Shown here: piece after piece, positions 14,456 through 25,660 of the stretch | Layout of the letters: each line of letters starts with the position of its first letter | Numbering within the stretch: the stretch's first letter is position 1 | Assembly (NCBI RefSeq): GCF_019399895.1 | Contig: NC_091868.1 | Span: forward strand, 7,503,593 to 7,567,592 | Direction of reading: 5' to 3' | Origin: Cardiocondyla obscurior | Lineage: Eukaryota; Arthropoda; Insecta; Hymenoptera; Formicidae | DNA length: 64,000 nt | Program-made: the position numbers and the translations under genes | Notes under the pieces: model-generated | Databases searched by the model: none | Told to the model about the DNA's origin: nothing | The model's input: only the letters and a program-made list of their open reading frames with translations

Positions 14456-14939
14456 TAGCAATCAATTTCGACGTCGTTGAACACCAACTCGAATCTTTTA
14501 GAGATAATTCAGATAATACATTTTTATTCTCGAAAAATATTTTACGAACATATCGAACTATCCGCAGTCACGTAAACATGTGATTACGAAAAGCTGACTT
14601 TCTCTGTGTTGACTCGAGTAACGTCTCTCAACGCGAGCTTTAATCAATTTCTTCTTTATGGCGCATAAATACTTTTCTCCGAGCCATTCGCAGCTTTTAC
14701 GCGTTGCATTAATTAAACCAGCAAACGTCGTCGCGTTCAGCCAATGTTTACAAAACTCCACATACCGTTTGAAACAACCTATTTGTAAAGGTGCATTTTT
14801 CGTTGCCGCGTGACATGACCCCTCTATGAGAAGTTTGTCACCTCTATCGGCTGAAGACCTTTAACACCCAAGATTCAGGCATATTTAAGTAATCGACGCT
14901 GCACGCAGTTAAATTCATATAGGTATCACTCCAGGGCTG

Positions 14940-14968
14940 AAGGAAAGAAAGAGAGAGAAAGAGAGAAG
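14940..14968. repeat. GA-rich tract
   Basis: Short tract of GAAA and GAGA units in otherwise unique sequence. It is a microsatellite with potential GAGAG-binding sites. Confidence 0.75.
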
Positions 14969-15268
14969 CTGGGTAGAAAATGCGGGGCGATTAATTCGGA
15001 CGAGATAAATCGTAATGAGCTTATCGTTCCAGCAGCCGAGTGCAATATACGCGCCCGCGCGATTTCACATCGCATCGCATGTAAGCTCGCGGCTCTCAAC
15101 GCAGGACGTTCACTCGCATTAACGGCTTATGGGATTCTCGCGTAACGTATTTACGACGACAAAGAAAAATCCGGGTTTTCTCGGCGCTGCGCATAATATA
15201 CGCTCAAATCCGCTATTCTTCAATTACGCCTCTACTCGCGGTCGCGGACTCGGCGGGTCTTTCCCCTC

Positions 15269-15292
15269 GTGCGTGCGTGCGTGCATGCGTGT
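15269..15292. repeat. TGCG tetranucleotide repeat
   Basis: Imperfect alternating purine-pyrimidine repeat of GTGC/GCGT units. Sequences of this kind can adopt Z-DNA in vitro; a function here is not shown. Confidence 0.8.
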
Positions 15293-15647
15293 ACGCGTAT
15301 CAACGTGCCGCACCGCGCACCCAGGCACGATTGTGTGAGTGCGTGGAGTACGGGTTACCACTGACGGGTCAAAGGTCGGGTACCTTGTAAGAGAAAGAAA
15401 CGGGGTAGAGGAAGATGGGCGTGGCTCGTATTTGAAGTAGAATCGACCCTCCACCTTCTATTCCTCGGGAGGACGGAGCACGTAGACCGTCAAGGATAAC
15501 GTCGTCGTCGAAGACTCGCAAATTCAAAAGAAACTCCGCGTCTTACCCCGCCATTCTCGTGTCGCGAGGCGACCGCAAACGAGCCACAATCCGGTTGATC
15601 TTCGTCTCGCCCGCGCCGCGGCGATTTATTAATTTCCACGTTAATCG

Positions 15648-15662
15648 GCGCGCGCGCGCGCG
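15648..15662. repeat. CG dinucleotide run
   Basis: Uninterrupted alternating G/C run of 15 bases, about 360 bases downstream of the TGCG tract. It shows directly that CpG has not been eroded here, as expected where germline methylation is low. Confidence 0.9.
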
Positions 15663-16175
15663 AGTTCGGCTTTCGTTCGTAGGCGCGATCGTTGCTCGGA
15701 TCGAAAGGCGGGATTCACGGCGTTTGTCCTGCTTGAGGTTTTATTAGCAGTGATTAAAGCGCGTTGCCGGCGTACGATTAGCCGACGCCAAATTACATAC
15801 GCTGACCAGACTCGTGGACGAACGGCATCGCGAAGAACGATTGCGCGTGAACATGCCATCGGGATATTAGACAAAGAATCGACAGGCATGTATAATTAGA
15901 AAATGAGACTGGATCGATTTACCTTTGAATGCGATCGAATCTAAGTTTTCTGCGAACTCGACAAGCGGCGTATTTTAATTTTTAAGCGGGGTGCACTAAC
16001 ATATTAACCGTTCGACTCGTTGCAAAGTGGGCAACGCGCGCTTACTCGAGATAATTGCCGTAATTCATTACGTTAGCAGATTCAATCGAAAGCGGCGAGA
16101 TTCAGCGGCCGAGCGCGGCGAGTCGTAATTTATGAATTATTGTTTTCTATCGAGAAGGCGGCAAGGAAACGAGAT

Positions 16176-16227
16176 GTACAATATATATTTATATACAGTA
16201 TATATATACATGTATACGCATATATAA
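16176..16227. repeat. TA-rich microsatellite
   Basis: Imperfect alternating AT tract with interruptions such as TACA and TGTA. Low-complexity sequence with no linked gene signal. Confidence 0.85.
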
Positions 16228-19200
16228 AACGTCCTCGTCGTCAGAGAGGCGAAAAACGACGAGACGAAAAGGAATTGCAGCGTTACGAGTTGTCGAACGT
16301 AGTCGTAAAACAGCGGCTGATTGACGGTCGAGCGCGCTAGGAATTTCGTAAGACGGTTAACGCACGTTTTCGCTGTGAAAAGGCATACACGCGGCCACGA
16401 CCTAGGGGACCGCGACGTGCTTTCACACATGCCGCCTTAATACCACCGGCAGACCCTTAAAGCCTGATTGAACTTTGTGGCGGCACAACGATCGTTATAT
16501 CTCTCGCGCCTTCCTCTGAAAATGAAAATGCCGATGCAATAAATTATCCCGAGTCATAAACATATAATCGATTGAATATGCGAATCGCTTCAATGTTAAG
16601 AGGTCGTAACATCAAAAATCTCCCGTTCTCCCTTTACTAAAATTTCCATTTGCGAAGGTGATTCTATCGAGCCATACGTCAAAGCGACATTTGCAATGCC
16701 AAGCAACATATAGCATCAGAGAAATCACATTTGATTTAAAAGAACGTATATTTTACACATGCAAATCCACACATAAAAGTCCAATTTTAGGAAATCATTA
16801 ATAAAATTCGTAAAAGAACATTACGCACAATAGAAAATCTTTTCAAACAATATATCATTACTTTGATATGTTACAAAAGAGCTGATTTATTGAACGTTGT
16901 AATAATACAATTCATATATGTTTACTCGTAATGATCAATCACGCGTACTGACCATTCAAATTTTTTTTTTTTAATATTTAACGCATTTTTCAAATTGCGA
17001 CAAAATGTAAGCCAAGTTTTGATCAACAATAATGATATATCTTTGGTAATACTGCATAATAAAAGATTAATACGTTTTGAAGAACCCATCGCACAATCGC
17101 ACAGCTAAACTCGGCCAGAAAAGGATCTCTCTTAGAGATTTTTCGATAACGAGAGATGATCTAGCACGCTCGATTATGACGTGATGCTCGAAACAATTAA
17201 GCCGTGGCGCGCGAGCAAAATTGGCGAAAGATACAAAGTTTCCAAGAGGCGATTCATCATCGCTTCTCCATCTCCGTTCACCTAGACCCAAGCTATGACC
17301 AGCGCTAGCCGATGGCCAGCGCTAATTTAATAAAAGCGCCGGAAAAAAACAAAAAAAAAAAAAAAAACGAACGTTGAGATGGTTTCGTCTCGTTCCCGCA
17401 CTGTCTGATATCGATGACCAATTTAGATATCGTCTTGATCGCAGCTTCGGGCATGCCAAACTGACACATCAATCTCATCGACATCGCCGAAGAAAGTTTC
17501 TCTCGCGTTGTCTGGTGCCGTGACGAGTGACAATTAGTCATTGAGTATCGTTTTCGAGTGAGCAATTTTCGAGCGATTTGCGCGACGCGATACCGACGGT
17601 GTCGATATTAAGTCGGAGATACCGAGTGTGAGAATAACGGATTAAAATTGACAGGTGATTTAAGCGAGACTTGAAACTTCTCTGCTTGAGATAATAACGA
17701 GATCACGGAGTGGTCCGGCTAACAAGCTGACATTTCTAATTTAACGTTAAAATAATGACGCAAAATTACTCGCGTAAAAAATTATTAACAAGATCTTGGA
17801 AAAATTTTATTCATTAACCTTCCCGGCAAAGAATTAAGAATCTCGAAAGATATCTCGGCGATGAGAAGTGATTTTGTATCCGACGACCTTAAAAAAAAAA
17901 AATTAACAAGACGGTATCACTCGCGGCACGCAGGCGGAAGGTCGTTTACGAGTCACAAAGAAAATTCATGGGGTGGATGAATATTCTCGATATCGTTTTC
18001 CGAGCATTAAGATAATTCTTCCTAGGCAACCCGTTCGGCTTTCTTCGACGATGTCGGCAATTAAAGCCTTATACCCTCCATTAATCCGCGTAGAAGAGAA
18101 AGAGGAAGAGAAAAGACACCCGGGTGCTTCTCCGCGGGGGTTTCGCTTCACGGTCTGCCGTTTGCTTCCTTTCGAAATGATATGAAATACCGGACAAACA
18201 ATAAAAAAGGGAAAACGTGAAGCTCCTGTCACCGAGGGATCTCCGCGGGTGGGATGGTAACGACCTACACAGCCCCTCATTCTTCGGGATCTCTTGGGAG
18301 AAGATCTCTCAGCGGACACGGCTGAATACCTTCGCACACAAATCCTCTTCCGTGTTTAACTCTTTGAGAAGTGAATTATCATAGTGTTAGCCCTGAAGAT
18401 TTCTTTTTTTTTCGCATAATAAAATTGTGCTTTTTAAAACCAGATTACAAACGCCGTATCATAATTTTGTTTGGCGTTTTAATGACATTTCCATTCATTG
18501 TGTTTTTATAATAATTAAAAAAAATTGTCAATAATTAATTTAAAAAAAAATTGCATTAGAAGAAATTTAAAATGTAGTAAATAATTTATATTTGCTTTCG
18601 CTTCTCAATGCTTTTATTAATAATCGACGCTAATGAGAGCCGCAAAAAAAAGGTATTTGCGCTGCATCATTTTACGATAATATCGTGTGCGCTTTCACCG
18701 AAATATTACAACACTGAAATTTAGTCCCGATAGTCCGGATTATCGCTTTCACGAAATTTCAAGTAATACGAAGCGCAAACAATTCCTCTTCCCAGCGTGG
18801 CGGCGAGATAATCGGTTAAATATTACCCACTTCTTTCTGTTCGGTAACGAGGTCTACGACGATGATTTATCATAATACGAGCGATCTCACGCGCGATTAA
18901 AGGAGAAAAAAGTCAAATAAATTCTGTGAGGCCTCGTTACGCGGTGTCCCATTTTTTAACGATGTTTAGAAAGTGGAATGGCCGAACCGCCGGCGCGACG
19001 CTACATTTTTTTAGTGTACGCGGCGAAGCGACGTGCGAAGGCTCAACTAATATCTATCCGTGAAATTCGCTAGGCGCAGTAACGACAGATAAATTAGCGA
19101 TGCTCGCATTGCGGATGGGGTAATAGACGTCGCGTAGCGCTGACATTTAAGCCGCGACAGTGCAACCACCTCTGTTGTAATCCTAACGCGATGCCGCGCG

Positions 19201-20950
19201 CGATTCGCATCGTCTTCGGCGATCCTCCTTCGCGCGCTTCCATTTTCCACTCTCGCGTGTCGCGCCTAAGCCGTGGAGCGCGTAATGAGCCGCGACGAAT
19301 CGCGGCAACGAGGAGGATAAGAGCGATCGGCGCCCGCGGCCAAAAAAGATCTCCCAATTGATATCGATCGACCGCGAGCGCGGAACGGCTCGCGTGCACC
19401 GCCGCGCGCTTTTGTCTATCGCGATGATTCGCGCGCGAGATCGCCGATGCAAGTGGGAGGAAGTAATCACTACGTATACGCGGTACGCGTCTGCATCGCT
19501 AAACTTTCCGCGGCAAACGGGACTATAAATAATCGAGAGACCGCAGCACGTACTAGGCCTGCCTTCCTCCCGTCTTTTCTCATCTCGTCCTGAACCTTCG
19601 TCCGTCATCTCGTCACAGAAATTTGCCAACACCTGCTTCACCGTCGACAACTATAATTTCTCTTCCGTCAAAACGCGATCGAGAGACCTTCCGTTGAAAG
19701 CCACGGGGAAAAAAAAAAAGAACACCGAATTCGTGAAATAAAAGTGACGAGAAGGAGGAGATGGAAAAACAAACGATATGTGTAGAAAGAAAAAAAAAAA
19801 AGTCGCTAGCGCAAGAGAGGCAATGCTAAGATAAAAATAAACGTAATGAAGGCTGCGAAGATCGCGATTTTCTTCGGGTTTTTTTGCACGGTTTCAAAAC
19901 CGACCATCAACGTTGTACGAGCTTTATTAACGCACGACAACGCGATTTGATAGACTCGTAATGCATTTTATAACTCATAATTGCAATTTTTTTTCCAGGA
20001 CAAGCGTTGAGCAAATATATTTGAAACGGCAAGTAAAATTGAATTTGTCTAAAATTATGCTTACGTAAAACATACGTTAATGTACACTTTGAACTCTTAA
20101 TTTTATTATCTGCCTGTTGATTACGCGATGAATAACCGATCGATGTAAGCATTTTTTAAATGTTTTTACATGCTTCAACGATATAAATTTCGTGTAGTTA
20201 AAATTTAAACGAACGCTAAGTACTCAATTTTAATATTTAGTTGAGATTTTCGGTTCGAGCTTTTTCCTTCCAGCGGTCAGCTTGTGAAAGCTGAGAGTTT
20301 TCGCATTGACAGTGCACGCATGACGCTCTTAACCGCGTCCTCGCAATGAAGCATCGTCGAGAATGATGGCCATCGAAGTGAAGGGAGTTCAAACGTGGTC
20401 TCATTAACGTTCAGCATTTTGTTTTATGCGCTCGCGAGTTCGAGCCGGTTTGCGAAATAATCGCCAGTGTCTTTAATCTCGAATATACCCGACGCGCATA
20501 AAATCAAAGTTAGCTTATTATTACTCCTTCATCTCGCCGATCTTGCATTTCGATCAATCGGTATCCGCTGTCTTTTTCGTGCGTGAGTCAAACGGCAGGT
20601 CGATGATGATACGAGATGTATCGCGGGATTACGGATGCAAGTAACGTATTAAATTGGGTATTAGGCCGGAATTTATCGGACGTCGGATCGCAAATGGGAA
20701 GGACTCGAAGCTGAGATATTTCACAATACGCGCAAGATCGTATAATGCTATGTGGGTGGTTATTCATGAAGCTGTCGCGTAAAAGTGCCAGTTTCTATCA
20801 GAACTTATGCCAGTTGCGTATTTGATGTTAAACGGACGAATAATTTCAGCGGAATTTAATTCTACGTAACTGATTTACATCTAATCCATTTACTATATTC
20901 TCAACAAGATGTATAAAATAGACGAGCGAAAAACCTAAAATTTGAATAAT

Positions 20951-20988
20951 TTAAAATATATATAAAAAAATAAATAAATAAATAAAAA
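20951..20988. repeat. AAAT simple repeat
   Basis: A/T tract of TATA followed by AAAT units. Low complexity, inside an AT-rich island. Confidence 0.85.
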
Positions 20989-21571
20989 TTGAATTGACGC
21001 CGATATGCGGAAAATGAGGAACGAGTTAAATCTTGACTGCGATAAGTTTTTGAGATAAGTTCCAAAGTCGTACGCAGAAGTAGGATGTGGAAAATAAATT
21101 TTTACAATATTAAACAATAAGTCGCGAGTAGCTGGAGGTAGTTGGTGTCGCGCGCGGGTGTCCTCATCTCGCGATTGCCGGTATCACGTCGCGGACTATC
21201 ACGTATTCCGTATTGCGCTCGTGCGCAAAGTTGCGTCGCGTCGCGGCGGAGGAGTACCCAGGTGAGGGTGACCCCCGACCTGCGCGAGGCAGGTGAGGCG
21301 CGATTTTTCAGACGATCTTTCCCCCCGCGATGTGTACACACGCGCCGAGATATCTGCGAGCATACAACATACGGAGGATGAGGGAAGGTGAGGCCGGAGG
21401 CAACGTTTGCCGATTGGTCGGTGCCGTCCTCTTCGCAGCCAGTGACGAGAATGGAGGCCATCCGGACCCACTCCCACCGCGCCTAGTTTATTCTTACCTT
21501 ACCTTTCCATTCCTTTCCTTTCCATAATCTTTACCGTCTCGGTAAGCGCGATCCCCACCCCGTCCCGTCGT

Positions 21572-21601
21572 CGCCACCGCCGCCGCCGCCCCCGCCGCAA
21601 C
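21572..21601. repeat. CCG triplet repeat
   Basis: Run of CCG/CCA triplets in a GC-rich block. In one frame it would read as poly-Pro or poly-Ala, but no long reading frame with recognisable content surrounds it. Confidence 0.8.
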
Positions 21602-23212
21602 GACCACCCTGACCGTCGACGTCGGCAAGGATCTGTTCCGCGATCGGCGAGGATCGCCGACCCGAGGCAGCCGTGCCTGCTAATACATCGCGGTTCTCGC
21701 GAATAATGGCCGGCTATTGAAATTTCAATAGGGCGGAAAAATCGACGATAAATTTATCAGCGGCTTCACGCGGATGAAAGCTCGGGCTGTCTCGAACGCA
21801 CCGGCGGATAGTCGCAAAAACAATATTGATTATCTAATAAGATCCTAAACGCCCGTCGCGAATCCACGGCGAATCGCGCATCGCGCATAATGACGCCACG
21901 GCGCGGTTCGTGAGGGCGAGAAGACCGTTTACGGACTGGTAAACGATCGGCGTTCATCGATCATCTCGCGCGCACGCGGAAGTCTCGGGCGTCCGTACCC
22001 GACGCTTTGTTTAACGAACACCCGTAACGCAATTACTCCCGTACGTCGAATATTCGCCGGGCTCTCCTCCATCCGCGGCCGCGTTTCGTCGCCGTTCTCA
22101 TCCACCTGCCGCGCGCGCCAGGCAGCGTTCGACGTATTCGATATTAGCGCGTTAGCGGTCACGACGCCTGTCCGGCCAAGCGCGGCTGCTATATACAAGT
22201 TGGATACTGAAAATTTCCGCCGGCCGTCATGTGTGGTCCGCGGGAGAAACAGATTGGAGCGATCAATCTGCGGCGCCGATCCGAGCCTCTCTCTCTATCT
22301 TTCTCTAGCCTTTCCTCCCCCTTCCCACCCTCTTAGATCTTTTGCCTCTCGCGCGGTTTTATCCTCCGTGCCCCCCCCTTCGTCCCACCGTCGCCCGTCG
22401 CCGCGCGCGGACTCGCGTCGTTTCCTCTTCTTATTCTTCACCTTAATGCCTCCTCCCGCCGAGGACCCCCCTCGCCGCCCGGGTATCTCTCTCCGCGGAG
22501 AGGAGCCAATCTCGAACTACGCGCGTTCTCTTACCACGCGTTACGATGTCGTAATGCCCGAGCGTAGGGAGTAATATCTCTATTAATAATGTAATTGCCG
22601 GGCGCCCGCAGGATCGTGTGCATGCCCGGTATGACCATTACGTACGGGAAGGGTACGCGCGCGCTTGCTCATGAGTATGTAACCCCTTCTCGCCGTGGGT
22701 TTCACCTGGCGAACGTTTACCGCGGCCACGTCGATCGCCACAGCCGCCGATCCTCTCGCGTATGTACGCCGGGTCACTCTCTTGTCTCTCGTGCGCGGCC
22801 CCGCACGACTATGAATATTTTATGCCCGTTTATTCAAATGCTCCTACCATACGGAAACCTTATTACCCTTATATTTCTTTGCCCGTGCACATTCGCGGTT
22901 GTAACGATTTGCGAGTGCATCGAATCGGCCTCCCGAGTCACCGATACATTCGTAAAAATTAGAAGAGCGTATTTACGTTATCGCGCGGAAATTAGCGGAA
23001 TTAAGTGACCTACTAATAATTGATTTAATCGACAAGTATACCGCAACGTGCCCCGTTTGTTTAAAAACTCGCGGTAGATTAAAGTTAATATTTAATATAA
23101 TATTCGACGGATAAATACTTTAGTAAAATGCGTTGGAATGTCGGTTGAATTATAAAAATTAAAGTATTTAAAATTGTTTCTATTAAAAATATTTTTTATT
23201 TCCATCGCTTTC

Positions 23213-23215
<3 letters not shown>

Positions 23216-23244
<29 letters not shown>
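23216..23244. repeat. T29 homopolymer
   Basis: Longest homopolymer in the window, at the downstream edge of an AT-rich island and about 430 bases before the tandem array. Confidence 0.95.
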
Positions 23245-23249
<5 letters not shown>

Positions 23250-24303
23250 TAATCTTAGATCATCGGTTGTTCGAAAAGAGTTTGCATTGAAAAATGTAAA
23301 AATACGACAATTGGGAGGGCAAGCAATTAATTCCGCAGATATTAAGCAGGGAATAAATAGATAATAAATTACTGACCTTTCGATGCTCGAAACGCTTCCT
23401 CCTAGTCTTTGCCTTTGCTCGATGTCCTTCCTTGTCACTCCAGCTATGCTCTATGTGCTTCCCCCGGCGTCTCTTCCGGTCCCTTCCTGCTCCTCTCTCA
23501 TGCACTGCTGACTTCTTTCTGGCACTCGGGCAAGTTGACACACAAGCACAGGCGTACACGCGATCACTCGCGAGAATAATTACGGAATTGTTTATTACGC
23601 GGAAGACGATCGGCACTTTGCGCCAACGCTGACGTGGTCGGCTGGCTCATCTCAAAGTAATTTCGCGACACTCGCACGTATTGCCGACCGGCTTGTCTAT
23701 TACGCGATCACGTACACGACGAATATCGTGCCACACGGGGCTAAATAACGCGACTGGGTGACTAATTATCCGCATTCGTTACTTGAACACTAACGCGACT
23801 CGCAAGATCAGCTACTATACCCTTGTCACATCGCGTGATATAGGTCAAGATGGCTTCCCGACAGGCCTACTAATCGCTGCACGCAAAAACCGACGACTGA
23901 AAGTCCACGATGCTGCCACCTGTGGGCAGCGGTCGTTGCGTCACGAACATGGTTGACCGTTGTCGCGTGAATTTCGTAACGAATTACGACTCTCGCACTT
24001 GTGCGTACTGCCGACTGTCGTATCGTATATACGCACCCTACGCGGTCCGCGTCCGGTGAACGAAAAGCCTACCCGGGGCTGAACGACGACAGGGTGATTT
24101 CGATTTCCGTACCGCACGGATGCCACTTGACCCGACAATGTCTCACGACCCGACAGTGTCTCACAGCGTTTCGTCACTAACTGAATGCGATCTGCAGAGT
24201 GCAGGGCCGATGGTCCCACCCCCACCGCGGAAAGTAGGTCGATCTAGCGGCAGGCCTGCTAATCACGCCACGAAAAACCATTGCCCGTGAGATCGAGCGC
24301 CTG

Positions 24304-24311
24304 TGACGTCA
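24304..24311. promoter_or_regulatory. Perfect TGACGTCA palindrome in array unit
   Basis: Eight-base palindrome identical to the CRE consensus bound by CREB/ATF bZIP dimers (family knowledge). It recurs at the equivalent place in two later units. Binding here is inference. Confidence 0.5.
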
Positions 24312-24666
24312 CCACTTGCGAGCGGCGCTTGTGAGGAAACAAGGTCGAATTCGACGACGATTTACGGCAACTCGCGTGTTCCTGCGTACCGCCGACTAGT
24401 CAATCATACACTTCCCGACTACGAGATCACGTGTCTGATGAATAAAGAGCCTCCCGGGGCTGAACGACGGCAAGGTGACTCCGATTTCCGTACCGCACGG
24501 ATGCCGCTTGATCCGACATTGTCTCACACCGTCTCGTCACTAACTGAATGCGATCTGCAGAGTGCACGGTCGATGGTCCCACCCCCACCACGAAAAGTAG
24601 ATCAATCTAGCGGCAGGCCTGGTAATCACTCCACGAAAAACCGACGCCCGAGTGTGCGAGCGCCTG

Positions 24667-24674
24667 TGACGTCA
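24667..24674. promoter_or_regulatory. Perfect TGACGTCA palindrome in array unit
   Basis: Second copy of the CRE-like palindrome, 363 bases after the first and in the same sequence context. It has stayed intact while neighbouring bases differ between units. Confidence 0.5.
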
Positions 24675-25027
24675 CTACGCGCGGGCGGCGCTTGTGAGTA
24701 AATAAGGTCAAGTTCGACGACGATTTACGGCAACTCGCATGTTCCTGCGCACCACCGACTAGTCAATCGTACACGTGCCGACTACGAGATCACGCGTTCG
24801 ATGAATAAAGAGCCTCCCGGGGCTGAACGACGGCAAGGTGACTTCGACTTCCGTACCGCACGGATGCCACTTGACAACATTGTCTCACACCGTCTCGTCA
24901 CTAACTGAATGCGATCTGCAGAGTGCACGGTCGATGGTCCCACCCCCACCGCGGAAAGTAGATCGATCTAGCGGCAGTCCTGCTAATCACTTCACGAAAA
25001 ACCATTGTCCGAGCGTTCGAGCGCCCG

Positions 25028-25035
25028 TGACGTCA
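25028..25035. promoter_or_regulatory. Perfect TGACGTCA palindrome in array unit
   Basis: Third copy, 361 bases after the second. The diverged first unit has a reduced TGCGTCA at 23937-23943 at the corresponding place. Confidence 0.5.
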
Positions 25036-25394
25036 TCACCCGCGAGCGGCGCTTGTGAGTAAGCCACGTTAAGTTCGTCGCGTAAATTTAACAACGATTT
25101 ACGGCAACTCGCGCGTTTCTGCGTACCGCCGACTAGTGAATCGTATACTTGCACACTACAGGATCACGTGTTCGATGAAGAAGAAGCCTCCCGGGGCTGA
25201 ACGACAGCAAGGTATCCCGATTTCCGTACCGTAACGGACGTCACTCGACCGACGTCGTCTCGCAGCATTTTGTCACCGGGGACTACAGTTGGACACAGTT
25301 GACAGGGTCGGTAACCACATCCGCGCATTATTACGATTGGAATATTCGTAATATTCGGAATAAGTGAGCCAAGATGGCGTAAAACCTGCGAATC

Positions 25395-25660
25395 GTGAAC
25401 GGTACGTCGGTCGTTTATCGCGAATCTCGCGGATATCGTTTGAGTACCGGGCGTTTGTTACATGATTTTTATAACCAGGAGTGCCGTAAATATCGCGCGA
25501 TGGTAGTTTATCCGTGTGCGATTTCGCGAGGGACTTGTGCACCAAAGAACGATACGACTTGATGTTCCGAGAGGAGGGAAGGAGGCTTCTGGAAGGTTCC
25601 CTCTTCGACGGAGCAGCTTCGACGGAGCAGCTTTAAAGTAAGACTCATTTTTTATTACAC
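25395..25660 (+). repeat. Distant copy of the exon-like module
   Basis: This segment directly follows the tandem array and aligns with 35985-36175. Shared landmarks in the same order are CGTCGGTCGT, GGAGTGCCG followed by ATCGCGCG, TTCGCGAG, a GAGAGGA purine block, GGAGCA near the end and GTAAG. Its end (GAGCAGCTTTAAAGTAA) differs from the third downstream copy at one or two bases in 17. It carries about 75 extra bases between the first two landmarks and a tandem 14-mer (25603-25616 and 25617-25630). The acceptor position seen in the other copies reads CTTG here instead of AG. Confidence 0.7.
25538..25637 (+). ncRNA. Candidate non-coding exon with GTAAGA donor
   Basis: The segment matches the 86-93 nt exon-like part of the triplicated module downstream. 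It ends at GTAAGA (25638-25643), a good donor match, after which the sequence turns AT-rich like an intron. The 5' end is uncertain, because the expected acceptor AG is not present; this could be a first exon. No shared open frame with the other copies was found, so I class it as non-coding. Whether it is transcribed is inference. Confidence 0.3.

Larger units (their letters stand above)
5841..15268. other. Gene-free unique sequence
   Basis: No gene recognised across this block. AT-rich islands lie near 6330-6480, 7320-7400, 8240-8460, 10560-10800 and 14400-14560; the rest is CpG-dense. Unrecognisable open frames include 223 codons on the minus strand (7341-8012) and 168 on the plus strand (8662-9168). 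A 17-bp sequence occurs twice, at 13216-13232 and 13885-13901, without further flanking similarity. A TATAAAAAG motif lies at 11317-11325 but has no clear initiator. Confidence 0.55.
15663..23660. other. Gene-free unique sequence
   Basis: No recognisable gene. AT-rich islands lie at about 16730-17060, 18400-18660, 19880-20240, 20880-21120 and 23060-23260. CpG-rich blocks lie at about 19050-19650 and 21130-22800. Homopolymers include A17 at 17351-17367 and T29 at 23216-23244. The pyrimidine-rich stretch 22280-22440 includes a short CT run. Overlapping open frames on both strands between 19047 and 19650 and between 21102 and 21527 are not recognisable proteins. Confidence 0.55.
23670..25290. 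repeat. Tandem array of about five 320-380 bp units
   Basis: Units begin near 23670, 23990, 24370, 24733 and 25107, each with an ACTCGC-like start followed by a GCCGAC motif. The inner three are the best preserved; the first and last are clearly diverged. A CCGGGGCTGAACGAC landmark recurs at 24073, 24454, 24817 and 25191 (spacings 381, 363 and 374). The extra length of one unit comes from a duplicated segment of about 18-20 bp near 24130-24170. Within the units I see a short inverted repeat around CCGTACCGCACGG, a conserved CTGCAGAGTGCA, a CCCACCCCCACC block and a TGACGTCA palindrome. A CACGTG E-box is present in two units. The array is CpG-dense and unlike its flanks. It may be a local satellite or a repeated regulatory element; the sequence alone does not decide. 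Confidence 0.9.

Noticed and set aside
23670..25290. CRISPR array or rRNA spacer repeats
   Set aside because: Units of about 370 bp without short repeats and spacers are not CRISPR, the sequence context is eukaryotic, and no rRNA sequence is recognisable nearby.
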